DNA from: Aptenodytes patagonicus
Taxonomy: Eukaryota; Chordata; Aves; Sphenisciformes; Spheniscidae
Length of the DNA stretch: 64,000 nt
Direction: 5' to 3'
NCBI RefSeq assembly: GCF_965638725.1
Contig: NC_134950.1
Location: 84,480,157-84,544,156 of the forward strand
Shown: positions 1 through 13,173 of the stretch, piece by piece
Layout: the number at the start of each line of letters is the position of its first letter
Numbering within the stretch: position 1 is the first letter of the stretch
Made by a program: the position numbers and the translations under genes
Notes under the pieces: generated by a model
The model's input: the letters and a program-made list of their open reading frames with translations, nothing else
The model's database searches: none
What the model was told of the DNA's origin: nothing

Positions 1-3000
1 TGATGTGAAGTGCGACACTTTTCCCTTTTTGAGCTAGGCTCATCTGGCTTCCTACAAAATGCAAAACAGCCTCTGATGGATGTCCTGGACTCGGAACCGT
101 GGTCCAGACTGTAACCTTCACTAGTGGCTTATGTGGCTTCTGAAAACTTTTAGCCTTTGAACTGGAAAATTAAAAAGCTAGTAAAAGACCTAATTTTAGC
201 ACTGGGCTTGAAGCAGGTCGAAACTCTCATTAAAAGGAAAAATAGCGACCATTTGGACTGCAGACTGGCTGCCCCACGGCTGCCAGTGTTAGTTTAAAGG
301 GGAAAAGTTCTCTGGCAGAGTTGGTGCTGGCTTCTCTTCCCCCAGCGTTCCCCAGGAAAGTAACCTGCCCTCGGTTTTTTATAATTTTGTAAATTTAGCT
401 ATTCGTGCTGAAACTTCCCATGCTGGGCTTTGAAAATGTTAGTTGAAATGGTTCATCTGGTTCTGTAAATAAAGCTAGGAGGAAATGTCATTTTGCTCAT
501 GTTAAACTCCTGGTGACCTTTCCTTTGAAAACGGTTCATTGCTCTTCATCTCCTCTAAGGCCTTCAGAGTGAAAGCGTGAGCCTTGCCAGGAGGTCAGCT
601 TTGGGACAAGGATGTGTCTCACTGGTCTCCCAGCTAAAACTCACCCAAATTTAGCTGCATTACATGACTTTGAACATCTCCAAATCCTCGACCAAGGAGA
701 AAAGGGGCACGCTCAGGTCTTTTGGAGCTTGCAGTCCGGTGAGGCTGAGATTTGGCAAAGCTGAGAGGCGTTTATCACTCTGGCAGTGTGAAGGAGGACA
801 TGACCTACGGAAGCTGCCTGGGAAGTCAGGGCAGGGTTGAAAGATGGGGTTTTGAGAACTGGGACAAGAAGAAGGATGAAGGAAATTTCCTGGGCAAGGG
901 GGACTGGGACTGAGATGAGAAGAGATTGAATGATTTTCAGCAAAGAAACCGGGGCTGGTGTTAAGAGAGAGGTGGGTTTGTATGACTTGTTGAGCAGGGA
1001 GAGTTGGGCCAGAGAAAGGGTAAGTACTGAAGAATGAAGTTTGGGGCAGGAGCAGAAACATGAAGAAAATTAACTGAACATCATTGAAATACAGTACACT
1101 CCCTCGACGAAGGCTCTGAGAAAGGCTGACAAGCTGTTTCAGTGAGGATGCCTCAAATTTGAAACAGCCTTTCAAAAATGAAATAGTAATTTTGCATTTA
1201 ATGCATCCAATAGATGTAGGTGATCTCATATCATCTTTGTTCCTTTTTTATATTTTGTGAAGCCAGAAAATCTTTACAGGCAGAACTTCTGCCTTTACCA
1301 GCAAATGTATACGGAGGCCTGAGACACTGTCAGCCTCAGTGTCTTGTTCCTGCCTTTACACCTTTGCGCGAGGTAGTCTGTCGAGAAGAACAAGGCAAGG
1401 CAGGTTTGTAACATCTATTCTTCTGCACTGGATTTCAGCAACACCAGCTGTTCTGCTTTGCTAAAGTGTGGAGCCAAATTCGTGCCCTTTTGACGACTGT
1501 TAAAGGGCATAATAATCATAGGTTCAAGTTACTGCCAGGCAGTAGACATCAGAATTCAAACTTCACTTAACAAAAATACATCTAACTGAACAGCATTACT
1601 GCATGCTATTAAACAGATTAAATCAGTTTTCTCCATAAAATAGCTGAGGGATGTTTATTTTCGTGCACCCCTGCTGTACAGCTGTATGCTTCAGAGCAGG
1701 TTTTTTCCTCTATTTTTGTCTTCTGTGAAAGCTGGACAGAAACATCAGGTCATTTTTCCCTTGTCCTCTGGATGATCATAGAGGCGTGTCTGAGATTTAA
1801 ACTAGTTAATGGAAATCTTTTCCAAGTAGGCTCTGCTAATACAAATTTAAAAAAATATTATGAGTGCAACAATCCAGTTGGCCATAGATATGTCAGATTA
1901 AGCCATTATAAATACAAAAGTTACTAAACAGGCACCAGAGAGAGAACCAGAGGGACCAGAAGGGGAGGGATCTTTTTAAAAAAAAAAAAAACCATGAGCT
2001 TTTATAAATGACCCTGATACTTTTAATGCAGAACAGAAATCTTAACCATTCCTTCTAGCACTAAAGATACTGTGTTCTTTGGGTTAGAATAGATTAGTTT
2101 TCCTTTGTTTTTTAAAGAAACATTGCATGCTGTAGCCTCAAGCTCACATAAATGGTAGATGGAAAAAGTCATCTTAAAAAGATGAGAGAGAATGCAAGGA
2201 GGGATTTGAGCCAAAAGGAATGAATATTTTTAACAGCTTCGTGTTGCATTGTTGGTCTTTGATGGCTCCTAAAATATTTTTTAAAATCAAGTAAATGGCC
2301 ATTCTTGAGAAGTTTCCGTTACTTCTTGAATACACTCCATTCACACAATTGCCTCAGCACATAGACATCAGAGCTTTAGAAAAACTGAATTTCTAGCTAT
2401 AAAAAATAAGTGTAGCTAATTTACCGTTTATAATTTGCCTTATCAAGTGTTTTCACATCTTTATCACTTGTCATATAAAGGATATATCCTAAGCCTTTAT
2501 CAGGACAACTGAAAAAATATTTCTATATATTTATTAATAACAAATTACATTTTTCTGACACCCAAATTTTGCTCTAGTTGTCTGTTCCTGGTCTATTGTA
2601 CGCTGTGAAAATACTTCGAAGAATAGAGCTTATTTCTGGACTTGAATTACACTGTATTTGATTACGGTCATGTATCTTGTGGTGTTACGGTTGTTGATGC
2701 GTCTTTTGTGACATGACACTGCAGAGTAGCTACCTGCATTTCAGCATGGAAATAGAATTGCCTAACACATGACGTATGTGACACATAACAGTTGTCAGGG
2801 CTCAGATGTCATGTGCGACTGGCTGCCGGGGGTCTGAAAATACCCATCCACAGTAGTATCAGCACTTTTGTAGTGATTCATTCCTTAACTGCATGAAGCA
2901 TCAGCCATTTTATTGGGCATAAATTATAGGAACAAACTCTAACTTCAACACCTGCTTTGGTGAAGGTAGTAGAGCTGCGACTTTTTCTCCATGCCGTCCT

Positions 3001-5269
3001 TTCCTTTTCTCTTCTGCCCTCAGAGAGTTATCCAAGCTCCTGCGAGAGTCTGAGGTATTCTGCCTACATAGTCATGGATAAGACAAATAATGTCTGGCTC
3101 AGTATTAATAGGAGGAGTAAGGCCATTTACTTGGCAGGCAGTCCAGGTGAGGTGATTGCTGCAAGTCAGTGGCCACTCAGTGGCCAAATCTTGCTCGTGT
3201 TTCTCAGTGGAGGTGGGAAGTCCATGCATGAATGTCAGTAAACAGGATGCTTTCCGATGCTTGTTCTCACAGTGATATGTAAAAGTACAAGATGACTCAG
3301 CTGGGGGGGGGGGGGTCAACATAACCAAATCATTAAAATCGTCTTTGTTAAAGTAGCGTAGTAGAAAATCAGGTGTATGTCTATCATGAGCCACAACGGC
3401 TTTCACTGATTGCTAGGATAAGACTGAGCTGCTGGTGAGTTTTCATAGCATAGCAGGCCATCACTCAGTGACACTGCTGGGGCAGCACTGGGTTGGCTTT
3501 TTGTCTCTCTGGTGTTGTATTCCTGTACCTGCACCACCATGGTGGGACCTGCTGCGTTTTCCAGAGCCAAGAAGGAAGGGAAAGCTCAAGCAAGCGAGGA
3601 AGTGCCGGGCATATGACAGTAGCAGGAGAGCTGTGCAGCTGGGGAAGGGAAGGAGCGGGGAGGCACTTCATCTGTCAGGACAGAGAGGAATGTCCTGGAA
3701 ATACAGCTGCCTGAAACAGCCGGGGATGCGATGGAAAACCTGCGAAGGGTTTTACAACAGTACGTTCTTGCCACTGTGGCATCACAGCGTCTGCATGGTT
3801 GTGTGTGCATGGGGACCTGAAGTGTTAAAGCAAGGAGCCCACTGTCAACATCTCATCAGCGAAAAGGAGAAGAAATGCTGTCCTTCCCGGTGGAGCTGGG
3901 TCTGAGAGGGGGGGAAGCTCTGGCCAGTTGGGAGGGGGCTCTGGGTTGCCCTGGGGCATGCCGGGCCTCATGTCAGGTGTTTGGCAGCTTGGGTCACTTT
4001 AATTTAAATGCCATTTGTTAGATACTGGAGTTGCAAATGAGTGGAAAGTCTGCTTGGTGTGGTGTGGCCAGGTGAGGGGTCCATACTGCAGGGGCTGTTG
4101 GAGCCCTGTCATAAGCCAAGGAGAGAGAGGGGAGAAAAGGGGTGAGGGGTTCCTCTTAAAAACGTGCAGTTTGCAGCAGGGGCTCTCCTGGCATCCAGAC
4201 AGGCCTGATTTTCTCCAAAGAGTTTACGCTGTGCAGGGACTTCCCAGAAGCAGCAAACGGAGCTGTGAGAAGGCAGAGGTGTCCCTGTCCTGATAACGTG
4301 AGGAGAGGTTGGTGAAGATGCAACACAGGCACATGCTAAGAGACTCCAGGCTCTCCGGCTTATTTTTGTGATGAGGGAAGGGATGGTGGGGTTTTTTTGT
4401 TGGTTTGGGTTTTTTTAAGTAGTGGTCTTTTAGAGTTGCTTGGTATTCACCGTCTGTAGGGGAAGCTCATTCAAAAACTCTGTGAGACTGGCTTATCTTC
4501 AGGTCAGAGGAGTGTCTGATTTCTGAATGCTGGTTTACTTTTTTCTAAGGCGAATTGATAAAGGCACAAGAGGGCCTTGCAGCCTGAACTTCAGAGGTCA
4601 TAAACCTCTGGCAGGTTAAATATGACAGCATGATAAAGCAGCCTCCCCTTCCCCTGCCAAAAAATAAGAAAAAGCAAGGAAAAATTGCATCAAAAGTTCC
4701 AATAAAGAGAGTAAAGGAATTCAGGGCTGAAAGCTGAACTGCAAATGGTAATGTGTAATCTCTTGCTTAAAAGATATTTTCTCCCTCAGGACTCAAACAT
4801 GGTCCTGTGAAGCTGGAGAGTAAATTGAAAGCTATCATAAAGATTACCTATAGTGGGTGCATGGATAAACATGCCAGTAGGAAAGAAGCAACACAGCTTT
4901 TCTACAATAAATCCTCCCATGGGGTCAACAAATATAGGGGGGCCCCTGTCAGGCTGGGGTGCCGAGGGCATCAGAAAAGGTTTGAGGACAGCTTCTGTGT
5001 TTGGCATCGCAGTGTGGGCTAGGATGCTTCGTCTGGAAAAGAGATAAGTAAGGTGGGATATGACAGGTATGACAAAGGTCATTGAATCATGGACGGTTTA
5101 AGGGATGAAGGGTCTGAATGTTTACCATGACTACTAGTTTAAAAAAAAAAAGTTAGAGGGCATCAAGTGAAGCCAGCAGGTAATGGATCCATAGCAAATT
5201 AAAGTAGTTCTTTGTTTGCCATGTGTTAAAGCCTTGGACTCTTGCTACAGGGTGTTGCGGATCCTAACT
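1..5269. other. Intergenic, no gene recognised
   Basis: Moderately GC-rich single-copy-looking DNA with scattered short frames, none with a domain, splice support or coding bias. It holds an A-rich run near 1978-1991 and the G13 tract. In mammals the neighbour on the 3' side of MARCHF11 is FBXL7, but no FBXL7 coding exon is visible here. Confidence 0.6.
3303..3315 (+). repeat. G13 homopolymer
   Basis: Thirteen consecutive G in otherwise ordinary non-coding sequence. The length is prone to sequencing error. Confidence 0.9.
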
Positions 5270-5530
5270 GTTCACATCAGTTAAAAAGAGACTGGACAAG
5301 TTTGTGGAGAAGTCTGTGTGCAGCTATTAAATACAACAGACAACCTCTGGCTCGGGAAATGCCTGAGGCACTAAGTGTTGGAGGCTGGCAGGCTACGCTG
5401 GGAAAATATGCTTGCTCTATTCTTGTGCTTCTCTCTAGGCATCTGGTTTTTGGCTACTGTCAGACAGACTGTTCAGCTACACGGACCTTTTGTCAGCAGC
5501 TGTTTTCGTATTTTGATATTTGCCTCAGCC
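5270..5530 (+). mobile_element. Ancient CR1 tail of the amniote-wide type
   Basis: The segment contains ttaaaaagagactggacaag, cagctattaaatacaacaga, caacctctggctcgggaaat, ctctctaggcatctggtttt and a decayed version of the landmark about a predicted-target line near 5480-5490. This order matches the 3' end of old CR1 LINEs shared by turtles, crocodilians and birds, by recall of the consensus. It is strongly diverged and lacks a clear terminal repeat. A small open frame across it (5242-5634) is a shadow of the repeat. Confidence 0.6.
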
Positions 5531-7150
5531 GATCCCTGACACAGAGCACACCCTCACTTCTTGCTCATGATGCCATTAGTCAGAGTTGCTCAAGGTCCTC
5601 CAAATTAATTATTTTTTGGCACCCTCTTTTCTAAAATCCTTATGCTCCAGAGTGCAAACCCCAATCTTGTCAGAAGCTAACATCCTCATCTATTGACTCT
5701 CATGGGAGTAGGCACTTGAAATTTTGCTAGGGGCTTGGTACCCTGAGTATTTAGGCCTTATTGCTGCAGGCCTACAACAAAAGCATCTCTGTATTTGGAA
5801 GAGAGACCGGGAAAAGGAGAGCATTTTGTGCTCCCTCTAACTCCTGCAGGTCAGGAAGCTGGTCACGGAGACATGCTGCTTTTTCAGGTCTCTCTCACTC
5901 CTCTCATCTACAGGGACACTTTGGGAAATCAAGAAACCTCTTGATTTCTTTAAGACAGCCATGCTGCGTCTTTGTAATCAACACCAGAACTTGCCTGCAG
6001 CCTCTGCTCAGCCAAAGAAGTTTAAGCATCTCTGCTTCACTTTATTAATTTTTAAAAGGGCCTGCCAGTTGCTGTGGTAATTTCAGATGTAAGAGGCTGT
6101 ATAAGGGCAGTTGACTGCTCAGTCAGGTATTCATCAGTCTTTAAACAACTGGCTCTGCTGCTTGACATCAAAATTTAATCTCCTTTAGATGCCCGGAAGC
6201 CAGAGCATGATCCGTGAACATAGACTTGGTACAAACTGTACAGTCATTAAGCGGCTGTTCATGGGGGGTGTGATTCCCAGACTTGTCTGGAGGAGGCAGA
6301 AATGCTGTCCAAATCGGCAATGCAAAGTCCTTTCTCTGCTTCTTCAAACCCTTTGCCTACTTCTGGCCCTGGGCCCACACAAATACCCAAACACAGCGAG
6401 GAATATAAACTTGCAAGGGTCTCAGCTTTCATAATATGACTAAGTTGTTTTCATTTAAGAGTGCTCGTCTTGCCAAGATTGGAAAAAATGAGTCCGTTCT
6501 CTTCACGGCTGGATGTCAAAGTACACCCAGGTTTTCAGACAAATGCCCCAAATGCGCTCGCTTAAATGATCGACTGGACCAGGACTAGAGTGTTGGAGAG
6601 CTTAACTCTTTAGTATTGCTTTTAGGGAAAACGGGAGAAAAATAGGAAAAGCAAGACCATTATCAACCTAAGTTAAAAGTAGAGTTAAGAAGATGGGGAA
6701 TCATGTCTTTTTTTCTTATCATTCTTTTCTGAGGCCAACAGACACGTGTGGTTGTTCGGGGTGCTCTTCTGTAGAGCACAGAGCATCGGCAATGCCTGGA
6801 AGCAAAGGGGGAGGAGGGAACTACGGCACTACAAGAGGACAAGTCCTTGCTCTGTGCATCTCTGAAGTCACCCACATTAGACAACAAAAAAAAGGTGCGT
6901 ACAGAATTACTGTGCTGATCTCAGAGCACTGAGACACTATTTGAAACACTCACGGACTTCACTTAATTTTCTCCACAGAATATGCCTACAGTGTGGCAAT
7001 ACTTCATGCGTTTAAGAGCTTTGCTCAATTTGCCCCTTAATGCACAGCGTGTGGATAAAAGGTATAAACAACACTGCTGATGTTTAAACATATTCTGGGT
7101 CTTGTCTAAGGTCATCAATAACTACTCTTTGCTGTGTAATCTCAGCCTGC

Positions 7151-7166
7151 TTTTTTTTTTTTTTTT
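7151..7166 (+). repeat. T16 homopolymer
   Basis: Sixteen T followed by aataagg, in non-coding sequence. Confidence 0.85.
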
Positions 7167-10100
7167 AATAAGGTGTTCTTCTTGTAATACCCTTACAGCT
7201 TAATATAAATGTAGACTCATACTGGGGAAAATCATAGCAGTGTAGAGCAGCAGTTTGCAGGGAGACCTGTCACTACGGGGGAATCCACACGTTTGTGAAT
7301 TCCTGGCACATTTGAAGGCTTACATTTATTCTTTATTAGAGCCGGAGTTTCAGGAAAAGTGTTAGACCAAAGGCTCAATTTAGTTGTCAAAACACAGGTA
7401 TTGGATGCCATTAGAGACGCGCAAGGGTATCCGAGACATCCACAGAAGGCTGGCAGGGATGAGACAGTCCCCGAGGAAGACTTGTGCCCTTTTGCATGGG
7501 CAGAGGGAGGCCAGGTCAAATGCCTTTAGTTGTCCTTACTTAAGCAAACATGCTTCCGAAAATCATAAGGAAGATGTTTGTGGTTAAGGTCAGACAGGCT
7601 GTTCACTGGGCCACAAACACACAAAAAATAAACCACAAATGATTGACTATGCAGGCAAGTATAGAAATGGCTGTCATGTGAGGGTATGATCATTTTGTAA
7701 TGCTGGCTGCCGCAATTTTTGTGCAAATATTTACTCTTGGAGAAAGGACAGTTCGGGCTTCCTTTTCAAAACCGAAATGTTTCTGATGTTTAAAAAAAAA
7801 GAAAAAAAGTCCGACATCTTAGCTCTTACTGCCCGGGCTTTGCTGAAGGTCTCTAGGCCCCTCTCTGGAATTTGAAGGAAGAAGTCATCTCAAACTGCAG
7901 CACTGGCTCCATCCTGGCTGAAGGGGAGGGGATGTTGAGTCACAGTCTAGGAATCGCTGAGGACATCCTAACACCTAAAATAGCCGTGAGGATACAGCCC
8001 TGCTGTGCTTTAGGTTCTGCCATTTAGCTGCTGAAGAAACAGCACCTCATGTTGGGCCCTGGGGTCACGGGAAGAAACGTGAAGCCGGTTGCACTTCGCA
8101 GTTACATTTGGGCTCCTCTGCAGCCCTACACAGGGGATGGTGCATAGCTCAGCATGCCTTGCCAAGGGTGCTGTGAGGGATGGGGTGTCGAGCAAGACCT
8201 GCAGGGCTTGTCCGACTTCTGGCCTTGACCCAGAGCCTCGTGCAGGAGAGCCCTAACTCATCCCCTAACCGGGGACCTTCACGTGGCAAACTCCAGGAGG
8301 GCTCAGTGTCCCCTTCTTCCTCCCTTTCCTCCTCCGCACATCCCAGGTGTGAGTGGTGAGCAGAGGCAGGGAAGGATAAAGACCTGAATCCCAGCTGAGA
8401 TTTTGAAGCAGGGGCTGTAGCGCAGGCTGCAGTGCTGAGGGGCCTTTGCTGCCAGCGGCTGCGTAACATCTGTTTGCAGCATACCCAGACACTTTAAGGT
8501 GTTGCAAGTGTTGTCCTGGGTTTCTTTTCCTGCATTATGTTCTACAAGGTGATGACAATTTACAATGCTGCGTGTTTTTCAGCACTAAATAATTTGCTAT
8601 CAAATAGTCTCTTTGTTCTGTCTGTTTGTTTGTTCCCTAGGTATTTTTGCTTTGTTCCCCCCCCCATCTTCACTGCTTCTGCAGTGGCTTTCACACCCTA
8701 CCTGCTTCGTTTTGATTTAAAATCAGCACACTTTGTCTCCACCTAGCAGAGGCCCTGAAGGTCTCTCAGAAATATTTTTTTTTTTTACTTTTCCCTCAGA
8801 AGGCCAGACTAGGAAGATTTTACCATAAACCATTAACTGCATGTATAAAAGAGGAGCTAGAGCCTTGCTTTCCATGATATCAGACTATTAAATGCTGAAA
8901 AGCTATCCCCCAAATGTTCTGGTGTTTTTTTCCCAGTAGCTCCAACAGTTGTTAGATCCTTTGCAAGTAAAGGCTGGTTTGTACGGAAAAATCTAGCGGC
9001 TGATGACAGCATGAAATTAATTTGTTTTGTGCATGAATGTTTTCCTGTAAAACAGTCATCCTGGATCATTACCCAAGATGAACAATTCATGTGAAAATGA
9101 TAAATGTTTGTGCTGAATCGCAGTGTTTGTGATACTCATTGAAGGCACTATCAGCTCTCGTTGCTAAGCAACAGTGCCTATTTAAATAAAAAAGTAGGGA
9201 TGCCTTTTCTATCTTCATAACATGCAGAAAGATTATCCTAGTTTATTTTGTAAGAAGGAGGTGTTAATGGGTTTATTCTGCAGATAAAATTTCCCATATC
9301 TCCTTCTTCATCCTTTCTAATAAGATTAAATTCTCGTAATGAACAAGGTGATCAAATTTCTATTTCACTTAAGTAGTAGAAATTACCCTAAATAAAGCCA
9401 CGTATTGTGACAACAGTGTTAGATTAAAAGCTATGGCTCCTATAACAGTCCATTCTCATATTGGGCACTTTAAATCACTAGGAAAAATCATGTCACCCAT
9501 GACAAGATATTTAAATTACTAAATTATACAAGTGCCAAAGAGCAAATAGAATAAATATAAGAAGTATTCTGGTTGCACGGCTCCTCAGTGTTCATGTCAA
9601 TTTTGAAAGTTAGCTACTACTGTTTACATTTCTTTCATCTTGCAAAGTTGGTCTGAGGGCTTGCTGCTGCCTGCCTCTTGCTGAGAAAGACAGCACCTCT
9701 GAGAGCAAGGGAGACTTCTTCCAAAGACCTGCTGTCTGGAGCCAGTTGTCCTTGAGCGGATCCTTGCAGTCTGAACAACCTTTCCTCTGCTGAAGATTTG
9801 TTTGCATGTGGGGGTTCATTTGAATCCTTTGTTTCTTGAAGAAAAGGCGTACGTGGGTTTTGTCGGATTCACTCAAGATAAGGTTCAGGTGAGGAGCTGG
9901 GAGGTTCAGTTCCAAATCAATGAAGAGTTCATGGTTCTGTATCATAAATCTGTAGCATAAATAACTACATATTTTTGTAGTATCACATAAAGTTTCATAA
10001 TTGTGGAGGCTCAGACTTCATTGCTCACCCAGTGTGAAAGCGGTATATTCAGTACATGCATTTATCTTCATCCTATTTTCTGAGTAGTGACATTACTTAA

Positions 10101-11674
10101 TGTCACAGCTCTTGATTTTCCTGGAATGCTGTTGTGTTTCCTCATAGCCTGACCAGATTCAAAATACAGAGGACTCTCTCATACTGAGACATGCAGTTAT
10201 TTCTTGGCTTGCTATTATTGATAACATCTGTCTCAGTATTATAATCTAGATCTCTGCTGCACTGGCAGCCAAGAAATGTGGCGCTTCGGGATCAAAAATA
10301 TTGCTGGGTTTGTTATTGAAAAAAAATTTTTTTTAGATGAAACTATTTAATTCTTGAATTGTGAAATGAGATCAGCTTCACTGACACAGAACCAAAATAC
10401 TTTCAAGACAATTTTAAAACTTTTTTTAAATGCTGGGTATTATTTTATAGTTTTAGTTTTGGGTAGGATAAAACCTGTGTTATATTCCCGTCCTTCCGAG
10501 TCTGACCTGCCTCCTGACCAACCTGACCAGCCTCCCTCCAAAAATGTCTCCGTTCACTGTTTGAACAAAACACTTAAAAACAATTCAATGAAATGATAGC
10601 AACTTCCAAATAAAACATTTGGAGTTCATCAACATGTATCATTTTACTGGGTTTAACATGATTCATTTGGAGGTATAGCTTTACTCTGCGAACACTTTTA
10701 AAATTGTTTTCTCCTAGTTCAGGATAAAACAAAATTTGAAACCTGCAGTGTTTTAGGGGAAAATGGCATTTGCAGATTTGTGTTGGCTCTTTCCAGGAGA
10801 CATGGCTTGCTGTGCTTAACCGCTCACCATTCCGCTCGTATGGATGGCAAACTGTAACACACACCTCACCTGTGCAAGCACAGAGTGATCCATAAATGCA
10901 TCTTACAGAAAGGCCAACTGCTAATCACAAGCAACGATAGGAAATCGGATCAAAACGTTGACAGATTTTACAGGTTCCTGCAGAATGGGATCTTTTCCTG
11001 GCAAAAAAACCAGTTACTTGACAACTCTGCTTACATACTTTTAGTATCTTTTTAAGTCCCCCTGTGACCCTGATCCCCTGTTAGGCCAGCAGCGAGCTGC
11101 TGGTCCCGCTCTACACTTCCCCACGATCCTGGCTTCTCCTGGAATTTGCCAATAAAACCAGCCCATTTAATATAAATCTCCCCGAGTGAAAAAAAATCAC
11201 AATCTGATAAGACCGAGAGAATGAGCAGCTGAAACCCGACTCTGCAGAAGACTGGCTTTCCCCCGGCGTGGGGTTCAGCCAACGCGCAGGGCGGCTGCGC
11301 TGCCGCTTGCTTGAGCAAGGGCTCCATCTGCGGGAAAAGGACCAGCATCCTTGCCGACGAGATGTTACATTCTTGTAAGAAGAAGGGGAAAACCCTCAGG
11401 GTTTCTCCTTCTCCAAATGCATTGTGAATTACTGTTTTGCTAAAATGCATTGCCTGCAAAACCCACAGAGAAAAATTTACTCTCTGAATCCATGTTCCAG
11501 CAGCAAGCAAAGCAAGCTATCCGCTGCTGAAGTGGTGATGCTGATGGGTAAGGATCTGATTTTTCTGATGTTAAGTTACTACAGCCTTAGGGCTTGCCTG
11601 GAACCAGTACCAGTATAGGTTTTCTGAACTTTTCATGCTTGAGAGCAAACTGGGAATGCGCCTGTAAGTGTCTC

Positions 11675-11702
11675 TGTGTGCGTGTGTGCGTGCGCGTGTG
11701 CA
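11675..11702 (+). repeat. Alternating purine-pyrimidine tract (TG/CG)n
   Basis: 28 bp of strict purine-pyrimidine alternation (tgtgtgcgtgtgtgcgtgcg, then cgtgtgca). The pattern can adopt Z-DNA; its effect here is unknown. Confidence 0.85.
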
Positions 11703-12251
11703 CTCTGCTCCCTCTCCATCTGCACTCCCATTCTTTTTTTTTTAGTTTGCTGTTGCCAGACATGCAAAGCATGGGCATTTGGCATTGTACCTGTCAGAAG
11801 GAACACATCTTCTGTACATGTCCCCTGCCGTGGCTGAGTCTGTCCAACGTCACTCGGCGGCAGCAGCAGCAGCTGGCGTTCCTAGATAGTTTTACAGTGG
11901 GAGAGCAGCTGAATGTTGATGCTCCTGGAAATGCCTAGCAGGGTGAACATTTTCTCATGGCTCTTGTTCATGACAATCCGGCAGGCAGTTCCCTATTAGT
12001 TTTTTTATTGCCTCCTGTAATTTGTCTGCGAGCTGTCATCTTCTGAGTTTATATGTGGCTAAGTGCAATCCCTCTGTTCAGCAAGGGAGAAATGTGTCTC
12101 ACTGATAGCTGGGGTCCCTTCTGCCATTATGAAAACAACGGTGTTTTATTTCTGCGGACAGAGGCCTCCACTCCATACCTGTCGTCTGTTATTTCTGTCA
12201 TCAGCTAGTGAAGGGTCCCATGTGTTACCATGCTGGATTGTCTCAATGGAA

Positions 12252-12271
12252 TTTTTTTTTTTTTTTTTTTT
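12252..12271 (+). repeat. T20 homopolymer
   Basis: Twenty T in non-coding sequence. No retrocopy body or target duplication was found beside it. Confidence 0.9.
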
Positions 12272-13173
12272 CCTTTTGGGGGTCCAAGCTCAGTTGCTTG
12301 TTAATAAAAGACAGAGGAGGTTTTGTTCAAGGTCCCCACACGTGGACCTGCATTTTGCAGTCTGGGCTTTTCAGGATACCCACCTGGTTTGTGAAAATGA
12401 TTCCTTTGGGCCTTAGAGGCTATGAATCCGTATCAGTGATCTCTTTACATGAGAGTCTTCCTATAGCTTGGCAAACGGCTTAGCATGAGCCCAAGGTCCA
12501 GTGACTCCAGGTGAAACATGAAACGCTGCTGTAAATTTGCTCTGTCTCAGTCTGTGTAAGTTTTGTGCAGAAAAACAACACACCCATCAAGTCAGTAAAT
12601 GTCCTTACACTCACAGGCAGCAAAATCCAGAGCTAGCACGACTGAATACACGCAGAGTGTTCAGTTTTCAAAACACATCCTCTCCTACCCAGGGCTCTGC
12701 CAGCTGAGAAGAGCCCGGGAGGACCCCCTGCCTCTTTTCTAGGAGGCTATGCTGCTCCTCTTCCTCATCCAGCTCTTCCCTGGCCGGCCTGGTGATGCTA
12801 CACGTGGCCTCCTGCCAGCCGCTGGTCGGTCAGGGAGCAGGATCCCACATGTACGCGGAGGGGCCGAGCCAGTGTTTGGCTTCGGGGTGTGCACTAAGGG
12901 CTGCAGCACATGTTGCATTTCCATCCAGATACTTCTCTGAGGTATTGGTGACTTGCCCAGGAGCTGGATAGTGAACCGAAGCTTCCCAGGCCTTTGTTTC
13001 AAAAGGAATTTTCTTCCTTTAAGTAGACAGTGTGTTTCTACCCAAAATTTAAAATAAAAATCTGGTAAGTAGCCATGGTTAAAGCATAAAAGTGGTAGCT
13101 TTTTTCCTGAAGTATTAGCTGGAAGCTCTTGTGCTTTAACAGCAACCCTTTTAACTCCGTGGATTATTACAGC

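Larger units (their letters stand above)
5531..13168. other. Intergenic, no gene recognised
   Basis: No exon with convincing splice sites and coding content was found. Longer frames such as 9610-9945 (-), 11052-11510 (-) and 12063-12416 (+) match no known family and the last crosses the T20 run. Contains homopolymers and the Z-DNA-like tract listed separately. Confidence 0.6.

Noticed and set aside
1..600. 3' UTR of a neighbouring gene (FBXL7 expected by mammalian gene order), with aataaa near 466
   Set aside because: No coding sequence of FBXL7 is visible and one AATAAA hexamer is not enough evidence.
12252..12271. T20 run as the poly(A) tail of a minus-strand retrocopy
   Set aside because: No upstream poly(A) signal on that strand, no coding remnant and no target duplication found.
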